From contig JAZDJP010000082.1 in the NCBI GenBank assembly GCA_043803805.1, positions 1-26,250 of the forward strand: a stretch of DNA of 26,250 nucleotides. The letters run 5' to 3'. Of this stretch, positions 16,371 through 23,026 are shown piece by piece. The translations under genes were made by a program, and so were the position numbers. How positions within the stretch are numbered: the stretch's first letter is position 1; each line of letters starts with the position of its first letter. The notes under the pieces were generated by a model. The model did no database searches, was not told the origin of the DNA, and worked only from the letters and a program-made list of their open reading frames with translations. The stretch comes from JAZDJP01 sp043803805 (GTDB taxonomy: Bacteria > Planctomycetota > JAZDJP01).

Positions 16371-17090
16371 ATGAATCGCTTCGTCCAGTTTGCGGAAAAC
16401 CCGGTGGCGTCCGGTCCGGAAACGATGTTTCTGGTCATCGACGCATCGCCGTCCATGGAGGAAGACGACTGGAAACCCAACCGTTTGGCTGGTGCCGTCA
16501 CGGCGGCCAAGGCCCTGCTCGATGTCAAAAGCCAGCATTACGCCTCAGACAAGGTTTGCCTCATCACGTTCCACAGGGAGGCGCGCATGATGCATCCCCC
16601 GGCGGAAGTCGGGGCAAACCGGCCGTCGCTCGACGCGGCCCTGGATAAAATCAGGACGTCCGCCTGCACCAACATCGCCGCCGGCTTGGAGATGGTGAGG
16701 GACGTGCTCGATGGAAAACAGAGGGTGTCGAAAAAAATCGCCAGTGGAGTCTCGTGGCTCGACAGATGGCTTTTCGAGGCGCCCTCCACGCCGGACACAA
16801 ACGGTCCGGCTGTGCGAGGCGTTCGGGCGATTCTCTTGTCCGACGGCGGACACAATGTCCCCTACGCCTATCCCGTGAAAACCGCCAAGACGCTGAAAAA
16901 ACGCGGCGTCGTGATTGACGTCATCGGCATCGGAAATCCGAAGGATCTTGACGAAACATGCCTCCGGAAGATCGCCTCGGCAAACGAGGACGGGTCCGTC
17001 CGGTACTGCTTCATCGGGGAGCAGGATCATCTGGTCCGGGAATTCAAGAAGCTGGCGCATCACATCCGTTTGATGGGAGGCGACGAATGA
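16371..17090 (+). CDS. von Willebrand factor A (vWA) domain protein
   Basis: The 239-residue protein is essentially a single vWA domain with a complete metal-ion-dependent adhesion site: D-A-S-P-S (Asp24, Ser26, Ser28), Thr100 in C-T-N-I-A-A-G, and Asp158 in L-L-S-D-G-G. There is no signal peptide, so it is cytoplasmic. vWA proteins mediate protein-protein contacts and often pair with ATPases. SD ggaggcgacc precedes the ATG. Its stop overlaps the TM1 start by ATGA, so it is probably coupled to the membrane through TM1. With the Hsp70 and GrpE-like proteins it makes a compact module. The binding target is unknown. Confidence 0.94.
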   Translation: MNRFVQFAENPVASGPETMFLVIDASPSMEEDDWKPNRLAGAVTAAKALLDVKSQHYASDKVCLITFHREARMMHPPAEVGANRPSLDAALDKIRTSACTNIAAGLEMVRDVLDGKQRVSKKIASGVSWLDRWLFEAPSTPDTNGPAVRGVRAILLSDGGHNVPYAYPVKTAKTLKKRGVVIDVIGIGNPKDLDETCLRKIASANEDGSVRYCFIGEQDHLVREFKKLAHHIRLMGGDE

Positions 17091-17392
17091 TCGGTCTACT
17101 GACGCTGGTGTTTTGTCTCGGAGCCGGGATGGCCCTGGCGCTGATGGATTTCATGGCGGGGATGGTCGTCGTGCATCTCCTCGCCAAACGATGGCCGGCA
17201 AGGCTGCTGGTGGCATTGGACAGGGCGGCCGCGCCCATCGTTGAATACCTTCAGGAATTTATCGGTAGCGTCGCGACCCGGCTGACGGGACGAAAAATCC
17301 GCAGGGAAGCCGGCGTGTGGTTGACTCTGTGGATGCTGCTGTTCGGGAGAATATTCCTTGGCGCGTTGGCCGCCGGGATTTTAGCGCGGTAG
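17087..17392 (+). CDS. TM1 family two-helix membrane protein (left copy)
   Basis: A 101-residue protein with hydrophobic segments at about residues 3-29 and 76-99 and an amphipathic middle. It aligns without gaps to the product of 23880-23584 over the first 68 residues, sharing H-L-L-A-[KR]-[RH]-W-P-A-R, L-V-A-L-D, a [IV]-V-[ED]-x-L block and L-T-G. The general plan (two helices around a P/L-rich amphipathic segment) recalls YggT-like proteins, but I do not claim homology. Its ATG overlaps the vWA stop, so translation is coupled. Predicted to anchor or organise the vWA/Hsp70 module at the inner membrane (inference). Confidence 0.85.
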   Translation: MIGLLTLVFCLGAGMALALMDFMAGMVVVHLLAKRWPARLLVALDRAAAPIVEYLQEFIGSVATRLTGRKIRREAGVWLTLWMLLFGRIFLGALAAGILAR

Positions 17393-17426
17393 AACACGGT
17401 CAGATTGAAATAACCGGGAGGACATC

Positions 17427-17876
17427 ATGAGTACTCGGGTGACGAAGACGGTCGGAGGAAACGGGCTGGTTCGGGAGGGGACTTGGAACGCGATTCTGGT
17501 GACGACGGTGCGGCATCGGAGCCGGAAGGGCAGCCCGGTGGAATTCATATGCCAATTGACGGACGGTCCCGACGCCGGCGGGTATGTCAATACCTATGTG
17601 TGGGGTCTCGGACACGGGAGCCGGGCGGATGGGTGGCTTTCAAACCTCCTGGGTAAGCCCTGGAAGTTCGGTGAGACGCTGTGTCTTGGAAATCTCGAGG
17701 GGACGCCTTGCAGGGTCGTGGTTGGACATACCATCAAACGGGGCCGGTGGTATGCCAACATTCAGAATCTCCTGTCTTTGGATGTCGTGTCGGGGACGGG
17801 CGATGGCAAGCGCACGGAATCCAATGAAAGCGGTCGGGCGGGCGTCAACGGGACGGATCGATCTGCCCGCTGTTGA
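17427..17876 (+). CDS. Small phage-type protein, possible OB-fold/SSB-like
   Basis: A 149-residue protein with an alternating beta pattern: E-G-T-W-N-A-I-L-V-T, S-R-K-G-S-P-V-E-F-I-C-Q-L, D-G-P-D-A-G-G-Y, then L-L-G-K-P-W-K-F-G and C-R-V-V-V-G-H. The tail is polar and disordered (Ser/Gly/Asn), like the acidic or polar tails of single-strand DNA-binding proteins. The outline resembles DUF669-type phage proteins that sit beside primases and recombinases. It lies directly upstream of the primase, which fits a replication accessory. Start ATG has cgggagg upstream. The family call is tentative. Confidence 0.7.
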   Translation: MSTRVTKTVGGNGLVREGTWNAILVTTVRHRSRKGSPVEFICQLTDGPDAGGYVNTYVWGLGHGSRADGWLSNLLGKPWKFGETLCLGNLEGTPCRVVVGHTIKRGRWYANIQNLLSLDVVSGTGDGKRTESNESGRAGVNGTDRSARC

Positions 17877-17910
17877 GGAACGGATGTAACGATTGGCCCG
17901 GAGGTGTGCT

Positions 17911-19059
17911 GTGACGAACAACGAACATTCCTCCTATCGCGAAATCTACACGTACGTGGACTGCCAACATGTCATTAACGGGCGGCACAGCCGGTGGCAG
18001 CGGAAACACCAGGATTCGATCATGGATTACACAAAAACCCTCGTTGGTGATGTCGAATGGTTCGTCACCATCCAACGGTTTAAGGCGCCGGCATGCACGC
18101 CCGGGGAGCCGCATTGGTGCGGGCTTTTTTTCGATCTGGATGGAGATCTTGAGACAACGCGAAGGGAGGCTTTGATGATCGCGGATTTTTTCACGAAGGG
18201 GTTCGGGGTGGAACCGATCGCAATTCGCTTGTCGTTTTCAGGTGGCAAGGGATTTCACATTGTCGTTGAACCCGAGGTGCTTGGGATTATTCCCCACCCT
18301 CGACTCACCTATGCCATCAAAGCGGCCGCCTTCGATGTTAAAACAATCCTTGGGTTGACCACGATGTGCCCGAAAGTTTACTCCTCCCGTCGCATGTGGC
18401 GGCTCGAGGGCAGCCGCCACGGGAAATCCGGGTTTTATTGCGTGGAACTGCCTCATTCGGCGTTGCGGAGGGGCATCGACCACGTTCTCGCAATCGCTCG
18501 AACACCTCTGGAGTCGCTCTATCCCGAGGAGGAGTACGCCGCCCTCGAGGGAAATCCCGAGGCCGCTCAATGGATGCGATCTTTTCTCAAGGATGCGGTC
18601 CAGTGCGATAGCTGTGTCGTAACGGCGCCGACCCTTGTGAACTTCGATATCAAAGACACGCCCGTTTGCGTTCGGGACTTGCTTGACAGGCATATCCGGG
18701 TCCACGGGGATCGAAATAACGCCACGCTCGTATTGGTGTGCGCGTTCAAGGACATGGGAATTCCCTGGCCCGAGGCCGTCGCCAGAATCACCGAATGGGC
18801 CTGTCGGACTCCGCAGCATCTGACCTCGACACACGCGCGGGAATCCTATGAGAAAAATGCGAAGTCCGTCGTGGCCGCCGTCTATGGCAACGCCAGATAC
18901 CGCTTCCTGTGCGGGGCTATGATGAACTTGGGCGATGCCGTCGCCGGGCGTCCTCCCTGTAACTATCGGGACTGCAAATTCATCCACGCGCGTTATCCGA
19001 ATATTTACGACCGGAATCCTTATCTGGGAAAGGGCGTTTTGGCGTCGGCCCGGGATTGA
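17911..19059 (+). CDS. Archaeo-eukaryotic-type primase (AEP)
   Basis: A 382-residue protein starting at GTG 17911, chosen because GGAGGTG sits just upstream. The catalytic core is visible: F-F-D-L-D-G-D with the metal-binding Asp75/Asp77, and S-G-G-K-G-F-H (110-116), the signature of AEP small-subunit primases, followed by R-M-W-R-L-E-G-S-R-H-G-K (161-172). The C-terminal 120 residues are helical with Cys298, Cys334, Cys350 and Cys355 in a pattern reminiscent of the PriL iron-sulphur domain, so the protein may be a PriS-PriL-like fusion. Flanked by two small probable ssDNA-associated proteins. It would start element DNA replication, independent of host DnaG. Confidence 0.88.
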   Translation: MTNNEHSSYREIYTYVDCQHVINGRHSRWQRKHQDSIMDYTKTLVGDVEWFVTIQRFKAPACTPGEPHWCGLFFDLDGDLETTRREALMIADFFTKGFGVEPIAIRLSFSGGKGFHIVVEPEVLGIIPHPRLTYAIKAAAFDVKTILGLTTMCPKVYSSRRMWRLEGSRHGKSGFYCVELPHSALRRGIDHVLAIARTPLESLYPEEEYAALEGNPEAAQWMRSFLKDAVQCDSCVVTAPTLVNFDIKDTPVCVRDLLDRHIRVHGDRNNATLVLVCAFKDMGIPWPEAVARITEWACRTPQHLTSTHARESYEKNAKSVVAAVYGNARYRFLCGAMMNLGDAVAGRPPCNYRDCKFIHARYPNIYDRNPYLGKGVLASARD

Positions 19060-19077
19060 CGCCGGAGAGGGGAAGCC

Positions 19078-19518
19078 ATGTCGATCAATCTTCAGGATCT
19101 GCACCGCAGGAACCAGGCTCCGAAGGAGTCGCAGCGGGTCGTTATCCAATCGGCCGTGGACAAGAACTCGAAGGAGTCAAACAAGCCCATGCTGGAGGTG
19201 CGGTTCCGGATGGAGAACGGGGAATCCGTGTACGATCGGTTCGTGTACGGCCTGCGAAGCCACGACATGAGGATGGAGGCTTTGTTTTGCGCAGCCGGCT
19301 TCGATCCGAACGACGGCAGGGAAATCGATCCCAAGGAACTTGAGGGGAGGGAGATGTTCGTGGATCTGAAATCGGACGATTTGCCCTACGCGCAGGGTTG
19401 GCGGATTGTCCGTTATACGCCCGTCTCCGATGGGAATCGGGGCCAGGGCAACGAGGTGCGCGCCGAACATCGGGTGCGAACGGTCCGGAAGGAGGGATCT
19501 CGTGATGGAACCGCTTAA
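19078..19518 (+). CDS. Small protein next to primase, probable beta-rich
   Basis: A 146-residue protein with strand-like segments R-V-V-I-Q-S-A, P-M-L-E-V-R-F-R-M, E-S-V-Y-D-R-F-V-Y-G-L and M-F-V-D-L, followed by a charged tail. Like the 17427-17876 product it might be an OB-fold or SSB-like accessory, and the two flank the primase gene. They do not show obvious sequence identity with each other. SD gagaggggaagcc lies before ATG 19078; its end overlaps the TM2 start region by fourteen bases. No domain is recognised with certainty. Confidence 0.65.
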   Translation: MSINLQDLHRRNQAPKESQRVVIQSAVDKNSKESNKPMLEVRFRMENGESVYDRFVYGLRSHDMRMEALFCAAGFDPNDGREIDPKELEGREMFVDLKSDDLPYAQGWRIVRYTPVSDGNRGQGNEVRAEHRVRTVRKEGSRDGTA

Positions 19519-19840
19519 ACTTGCAGCCTGGATTGCGGTTGGCTTCCTGGTTTATGTCATGGTGTATCGGGCCGTGCGGCACTCGGCGTTTCTGGCCGAG
19601 ACGCCGGTGCGGGGGAAGTTGATCGCGGTGTGCGTGACGATTCTCGGACTGATGGGGATGAAACGGTGTATGGACCTCGTGTTGATACCGTACGGGGCTC
19701 TGGCGATCGCGCTGGCGCTGCTATGGCTGTTTCTGGCGTTTCAACGGACCGCGAGAGGAGAATCTGATCGAGGTCATCCCGACAGAACGAATAAAGCCAA
19801 GCGACAAAAGATATGCGAGATGCCGCGGGAGGACACATGA
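19505..19840 (+). CDS. TM2 family membrane protein (left copy)
   Basis: A 111-residue protein with membrane segments at about 5-22, 38-53 and 59-80 and a basic cytoplasmic-type tail. It matches the product of 23482-23291 over about 50 residues, sharing [VI]-x-R-A-[VI]-R-H-S-x-F-L-A-E-T-P and a [VT]-x-L-G-L segment. It differs by having an extra helix and tail. AAGGAGG lies upstream of ATG 19505 (GTG 19502 is also possible). The stop overlaps the excisionase start by ATGA. In both copies TM2 is the gene immediately before the AlpA-like protein, so it belongs to the element backbone. Function unknown. Confidence 0.82.
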   Translation: MEPLKLAAWIAVGFLVYVMVYRAVRHSAFLAETPVRGKLIAVCVTILGLMGMKRCMDLVLIPYGALAIALALLWLFLAFQRTARGESDRGHPDRTNKAKRQKICEMPREDT

Positions 19841-20037
19841 AAACATACATCGGCGTCAAAGAGGTTGCCAAGCGGCTCGGATTGACCGATCGCGCCGTTT
19901 ATATGAGGGTCGCGCGCGACCAGTTGCCCTACATCCGTTTGGGACCGCGGACCATTCGGTTTGACGAGGACATCCTGGAGACGTGGCTTCGAAAGAGGGT
20001 GTGTGTGCCCAAAATGGAGGATGACGGGGGAAAATGA
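19837..20037 (+). CDS. AlpA/excisionase-type helix-turn-helix protein
   Basis: A 66-residue MerR-like winged helix: Y-I-G-V-K-E-V-A-K-R-L-G-L-T-D-R-A-V-Y, R-V-A-R-D-Q-L-P-Y-I-R-L-G-P-R-T-I-R-F, D-I-L-E-T-W-L. This is the helix_turn_helix_17 / excisionase pattern. Such proteins bind near attachment sites and steer integrase towards excision or regulate the integrase operon. It overlaps TM2 upstream and the ribbon-helix-helix gene downstream, and integrase 1 follows, a typical xis-int order. Confidence 0.88.
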   Translation: MKTYIGVKEVAKRLGLTDRAVYMRVARDQLPYIRLGPRTIRFDEDILETWLRKRVCVPKMEDDGGK

Positions 20038-20219
20038 TGTTGACGCAAGACGAGAAATGCATTACAATGCATTACATGCAAGAAAGCCAGATCATCGTTC
20101 GGGTCGGCCGGGACTTGAAGAGGAAGCTTCGGGAAATGGCCGCGAAAGAGGATCGGTCTCTCTCGAACTTCGTTCGGAAGGTGCTGCAACAAGAGGTCAA
20201 GAAGGTCGAGCAAAGGTGA
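20034..20219 (+). CDS. Ribbon-helix-helix DNA-binding protein
   Basis: A 61-residue product in which S-Q-I-I-V-R-V-G-R-D-L-K-R-K-L-R-E-M-A-A-K-E-D-R-S-L-S followed by N-F-V-R-K-V-L is the strand-helix-helix layout of Arc/CopG-type regulators. The start at 20034 overlaps the excisionase stop (ATGA), but the domain begins only at the internal Met encoded at 20076, so a shorter 47-residue form is possible. The bases between the two starts contain a tandem TGCATTAC repeat that could be its own operator. Lies between excisionase and integrase 1, probably regulating them. No toxin partner is visible. Confidence 0.8.
   Translation: MMLTQDEKCITMHYMQESQIIVRVGRDLKRKLREMAAKEDRSLSNFVRKVLQQEVKKVEQR
20058..20075. 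repeat. Tandem TGCATTAC direct repeat, possible operator
   Basis: TGCATTAC occurs at 20058-20065 and 20068-20075, start-to-start exactly ten bases, one helical turn, inside the 5' end of the ribbon-helix-helix gene. Proteins of that fold bind such tandem direct sites as dimers of dimers. The same 8-mer occurs on the minus strand at 23022-23015, near the XRE gene of the right arm. Confidence 0.4.
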
Positions 20220-20225
20220 TTCGCC

Positions 20226-21302
20226 ATGGCCAGGATCTACCACGACAAGCGTCTGGACTATTGGTGCGTGGATTATCTCGACGCCCGGGGATGCCGAAAG
20301 CAGGTCAAGGCCGGACGCACAAAGTCCCTCGCCGAGTCAGTGCTCGCCAAAGTTGTCGACGGGGTGGTCAGGGCCAAGGTCTTGGGCGAACACGCCATCC
20401 AGCAGCGGGAGTTTTCGGATTTCATGAGGAAGGAGTATCTGCCCTACTCCAAGACGAACAAAAAGCCCAACTCGTATCGCCGGGACACCGTGAGCGCGAA
20501 GCATCTTGTGGGGGAGTTTGGCGAAACGCGCCTGACCGACATCACGGTCAAGGACGTCGAAAAATACAAGGCGAATCGTTGCGCGATGGTTTCCCATGGC
20601 TCCATTAATCGTGAATTGGCATGTCTCAAGCACCTTTTCAGCATGGCCATCCGTTGGGGAAACGCCTCCAGAAATCCGGTGAAGGATGTCAAGTTTTTCA
20701 AGGAGCCTCCGGCTATCGTTCGTTTTTTGAGCGATTCGGAGCGCCGTCGGCTGATGGTTTTTTGCCCGACGCACATCAAGCCGGTTGTCCTAACGGCGCT
20801 TTACACCGGGATGAGGAGATCCGAGGTGTTTTCCTTGTGCTGGCCTGATGTCGACCTTGACCGCCGGATGATCCGGGTACGGTACACCAAGAACAACGAG
20901 GATCGCTCCATCCCCATCAATAGCGATCTTGCCGATGTGTTTGGCGATCTGCCGAGAAGCATTCAGGATCCCCGCGTCTTCGGACATGTCGTCAATTTTA
21001 GGAAGGAGTGGGATGCCACGCTTCTTCGCGCGGGGATTGCGAATTTCCGGTTCCATGATTTGCGGCATACTTTCGCCTCGTACCTTGTGATGGCGGGCGT
21101 CGATGTCAAAACGGTCCAGGAGATGCTGGGGCATCGTTCGATCACCATGACGATGCGGTACACACACCTTGCGCCGGCTCATAAGCAGTCGGCCGTCGAG
21201 AAATTGTGCGACATGTCGGAGACAGGGGAGAAATCGTGGGCAGTTCGCGACAGAAATGCAGAATATATGCAGAATCAATTGTGTGCTGTTTCTGCGGGAT
21301 AG
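20226..21302 (+). CDS. Tyrosine recombinase (integrase 1)
   Basis: A 358-residue integrase of normal length. An N-terminal arm-binding-like segment and a core-binding domain (about 60-155) precede the catalytic domain with Arg197 (T-G-M-R-R-S-E), Lys222 (Y-T-K-N-N), His277 and Arg280 (F-H-D-L-R-H-T-F), His303 (L-G-H-R-S) and the nucleophile Tyr312 (R-Y-T-H-L). All catalytic residues are present, so it should be active. It follows the excisionase and ribbon-helix-helix genes and ends just upstream of the tRNA-Ile2 promoter. It should drive integration and excision of the left element, whose other end is outside the window. Confidence 0.96.
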   Translation: MARIYHDKRLDYWCVDYLDARGCRKQVKAGRTKSLAESVLAKVVDGVVRAKVLGEHAIQQREFSDFMRKEYLPYSKTNKKPNSYRRDTVSAKHLVGEFGETRLTDITVKDVEKYKANRCAMVSHGSINRELACLKHLFSMAIRWGNASRNPVKDVKFFKEPPAIVRFLSDSERRRLMVFCPTHIKPVVLTALYTGMRRSEVFSLCWPDVDLDRRMIRVRYTKNNEDRSIPINSDLADVFGDLPRSIQDPRVFGHVVNFRKEWDATLLRAGIANFRFHDLRHTFASYLVMAGVDVKTVQEMLGHRSITMTMRYTHLAPAHKQSAVEKLCDMSETGEKSWAVRDRNAEYMQNQLCAVSAG

Positions 21303-21306
21303 CGAA

Positions 21307-21334
21307 TGGACACCGCAACCAAAGAGTATACAAT
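21307..21334 (+). promoter_or_regulatory. Promoter of the tRNA-Ile2 gene
   Basis: A -35 TGGACA (21307-21312) is followed after 16 bases by a -10 TACAAT (21329-21334), each matching five of six consensus bases, and the tRNA begins 15 bases further on. It sits in the 47-base gap between the integrase 1 stop and the tRNA, so the tRNA has its own promoter independent of either element. Confidence 0.6.
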
Positions 21335-21349
21335 GGGTTAGAGTTGTCC

Positions 21350-21423
21350 GGGCCCTTAGCTCAACAGGTTAGAGCAGCGGACTCATAATCCGCGGGTTCC
21401 CGGTTCGAGTCCGGGAGGGCCCA
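21350..21423 (+). tRNA. ileX: tRNA-Ile2 (CAU anticodon, lysidine type)
   Basis: A full cloverleaf is readable: acceptor 5' GGGCCCT (21350-21356) pairs with AGGGCCC (21416-21422), D stem GCTC/GAGC, anticodon stem GCGGA/TCCGC around loop CTCATAA with anticodon CAT, T stem CCCGG/CCGGG with loop TTCGAGT. No CCA is encoded. The acceptor and anticodon loop resemble the isoleucine tRNA whose CAU anticodon is modified to lysidine to read AUA, rather than initiator or elongator Met. Anticodon assignment between Ile2 and Met is by resemblance. The 3' part doubles as an attachment site for the right element. Confidence 0.9.
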
Positions 21424-22763
21424 TTCATTTCCCCTCTGAGAACGCGTCCCGCGTTGTCTTGGGAAGTCCCGTTTCGTCCCCCTGTTCCAGTCAAGTTTTC
21501 AGTCAAGTTGTGTGACCTATTCACTGGCATGTCGTCCGTGCCCGTTTTTCGCATCGCCACAGATTCTGTAGGTGGCGACGAGAGGTCCGGGAGTACGTCC
21601 AGGGCGTCCCGCTGATTCCGGACGGACAAATGGGTGTACCGGTCCATCGTGAGGGTGATGGTCGAATGCCGCGCCAAGGATTGTGCCACCTTTGGGTGAA
21701 CGCCTCCCGCTGCCAGGTTGCTAATGAACGTGTGTCTCAAAGAGTGAAAATCAATTTCGCGCCCTCCCTCGTCACGCCAGGGGATCTTCGCTTTCTTCAA
21801 GTCAACCCGAAGCATTTCCGCTCCTCGATCAACGGGCATTGGAAATGCCTTGGCCGAAGGCTCCTTCGTGGTCAGGTACCTGTCTAAGGCGTTGGCCGTC
21901 TCTTCCCGGAGCGGCAGCGTGTCGTCCCGTTTCCGCTTGCTGTAAGCTGCGCCGACCGTGATCGTTGGCATATCGCACTTGAGGGCGAAACTCGATTTCG
22001 TCAAGCTCCGCAATTCCGACCACCGAAGACCGGTCTCCAATGCCAGTCGATAAAGGATTTCGCGATCCGCCCCGGTCATCCCTTTGGCAACGGATCCTTT
22101 CCGTGTCGCCTTGATCAATTTCCAAGTCTCATCCGTGGTCAGCACCCGCCGCACATGTCTTTGGTCCGTTTTCTCATTCATCTTTGACAGATGCGTCACG
22201 GGATTGGCGGAAATTCGCCTATCTTTCACAAGCCAGGAGAAAAAACTTTTGATGGCGGTTAGTATCGCGTTGCTTCGACGCGCCGAGATATCGTCTGTCT
22301 TCCTCCGCTCGGCGAGGTAATTTTGTAGGCGGGAAGCCGACACGTCCGACAGAACATCAAAGTGACATGTCGAGAAGACGTCCTTGCACATCCCGACCGT
22401 GTCCAAAACATGCCGGGGTGTGTTCCCCTTGCCGGCGAGATGAGATTGAAAATCGGCCAAATGTTCCATCAAGGTTTTCCCTTGGCATCGCTCACTCAAC
22501 ACACCCCAATTCACGAGGTTTTGTTTGATCTCCGCAGGTATTGATTCCAGCCAGATGGAAATTTCCGAATCGAACGCTTCGCCGGAATGACGACAGGCAA
22601 TCAAGCGATCTAATTTCCGGGAGAACCCCTCCGTCACTTTCATGTCGGAAAAGGTCTTCAGCCGACGGATGATTCCGGCGTGGTCTCGAAATTCCACGGT
22701 GTATTTCCGAGCCTCGTGCTTCCTTTCCCGCTCATCGCGGTATCGCCGTTTGTAAATCCTCAT
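21369..22763 (-). CDS. Tyrosine recombinase (integrase 2)
   Basis: A 464-residue integrase with an N-terminal arm-type region, SAM-like core-binding domain (about 95-195) and catalytic domain: Arg247 (T-G-L-R-W-S-E), Lys276/278 region (S-K-R-K-R), His340 and Arg343 (F-H-S-L-R-H-T-F), His366 (A-R-H-S-T) and Tyr376 (D-R-Y-T-H-L). SD aaggaggcgc lies upstream. The last 17 residues are encoded antisense inside the tRNA-Ile2 gene, where the frame stops at 21371-21369. This is the familiar situation of an integrase whose gene end is supplied by the tRNA target. The polar region of about 80 residues after the catalytic domain includes direct repeats that may be DNA sites rather than protein-constrained. 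Confidence 0.95.
   Translation of the reverse strand: MRIYKRRYRDERERKHEARKYTVEFRDHAGIIRRLKTFSDMKVTEGFSRKLDRLIACRHSGEAFDSEISIWLESIPAEIKQNLVNWGVLSERCQGKTLMEHLADFQSHLAGKGNTPRHVLDTVGMCKDVFSTCHFDVLSDVSASRLQNYLAERRKTDDISARRSNAILTAIKSFFSWLVKDRRISANPVTHLSKMNEKTDQRHVRRVLTTDETWKLIKATRKGSVAKGMTGADREILYRLALETGLRWSELRSLTKSSFALKCDMPTITVGAAYSKRKRDDTLPLREETANALDRYLTTKEPSAKAFPMPVDRGAEMLRVDLKKAKIPWRDEGGREIDFHSLRHTFISNLAAGGVHPKVAQSLARHSTITLTMDRYTHLSVRNQRDALDVLPDLSSPPTESVAMRKTGTDDMPVNRSHNLTENLTGTGGRNGTSQDNAGRVLRGEMNGPSRTRTGNPRIMSPLL
21372..21423. other. Probable attachment site (att) of the right element
   Basis: This 3' two thirds of the tRNA, from the D loop to the acceptor end, is where the tRNA and the integrase 2 reading frame overlap on opposite strands. 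Tyrosine integrases commonly recombine in tRNA anticodon or T-loop sequence and restore the tRNA. The matching second copy is not found in the window and should lie to the right of it. Confidence 0.55.
21488..21509. repeat. Direct repeat CAGTCAAGTT x2, candidate integrase arm sites
   Basis: CAGTCAAGTT occurs at 21488-21497 and 21500-21509, twelve bases apart, about 65 bases from the tRNA end and within the 3' end of the integrase 2 gene. Short direct repeats at this distance from the crossover are typical arm-type binding sites of tyrosine integrases. They produce the peptide repeat N-L-T-E-N-L-T. Confidence 0.5.
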
Positions 22764-22765
22764 GG

Positions 22766-22987
22766 TTAGCGCCTCCTTCTTTTGCCCTTTAGGTTTTCAA
22801 CGACAATGCGCAGCCCGAGGGCTTCTCCCAACCGATCCAACGTGCTCATGGCCAGGTTGGTCTTTTTTGCCATGAACCGCGACATGACGCCCTGATCCAG
22901 TCGAATCATTTTGCAGATCGCGTAGCGGCTCAGTTCGCTATCGTCAATCGCACATCTGATTTGATCCGATAAAAGCCTTTTCCTCAT
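22766..22987 (-). CDS. XRE-type helix-turn-helix regulator
   Basis: A 73-residue protein from ATG 22987, preceded by GTAGGA; an upstream TTG at 23023 would add 12 residues. The helix-turn-helix runs E-L-S-R-Y-A-I-C-K-M-I-R-L-D-Q-G-V-M-S-R-F, followed by M-S-T-L-D-R-L-G-E-A-L-G-L, the Cro/C1 pattern, with a basic tail K-G-K-R-R-R-R. It ends two bases before integrase 2, so the two are co-transcribed. It takes the place that the ribbon-helix-helix gene occupies in the left arm. Likely controls integrase or excisionase expression. Confidence 0.85.
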   Translation of the reverse strand: MRKRLLSDQIRCAIDDSELSRYAICKMIRLDQGVMSRFMAKKTNLAMSTLDRLGEALGLRIVVENLKGKRRRR

Positions 22988-23026
22988 GGCGTCAATCCTA
23001 CTCGTTGCTTGACCGTAATGCAATGC

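Noticed and set aside
20034..20219. Antitoxin of a toxin-antitoxin pair
   Set aside because: The fold fits, but the next gene is a full integrase and the previous an excisionase; no toxin-like gene is adjacent.
21350..21423. tRNA-Met instead of tRNA-Ile2
   Set aside because: The CAT anticodon is shared, but the GGGCCC acceptor and CTCATAA loop resemble the lysidine-modified Ile tRNA more than initiator or elongator Met. Left as a minor uncertainty.
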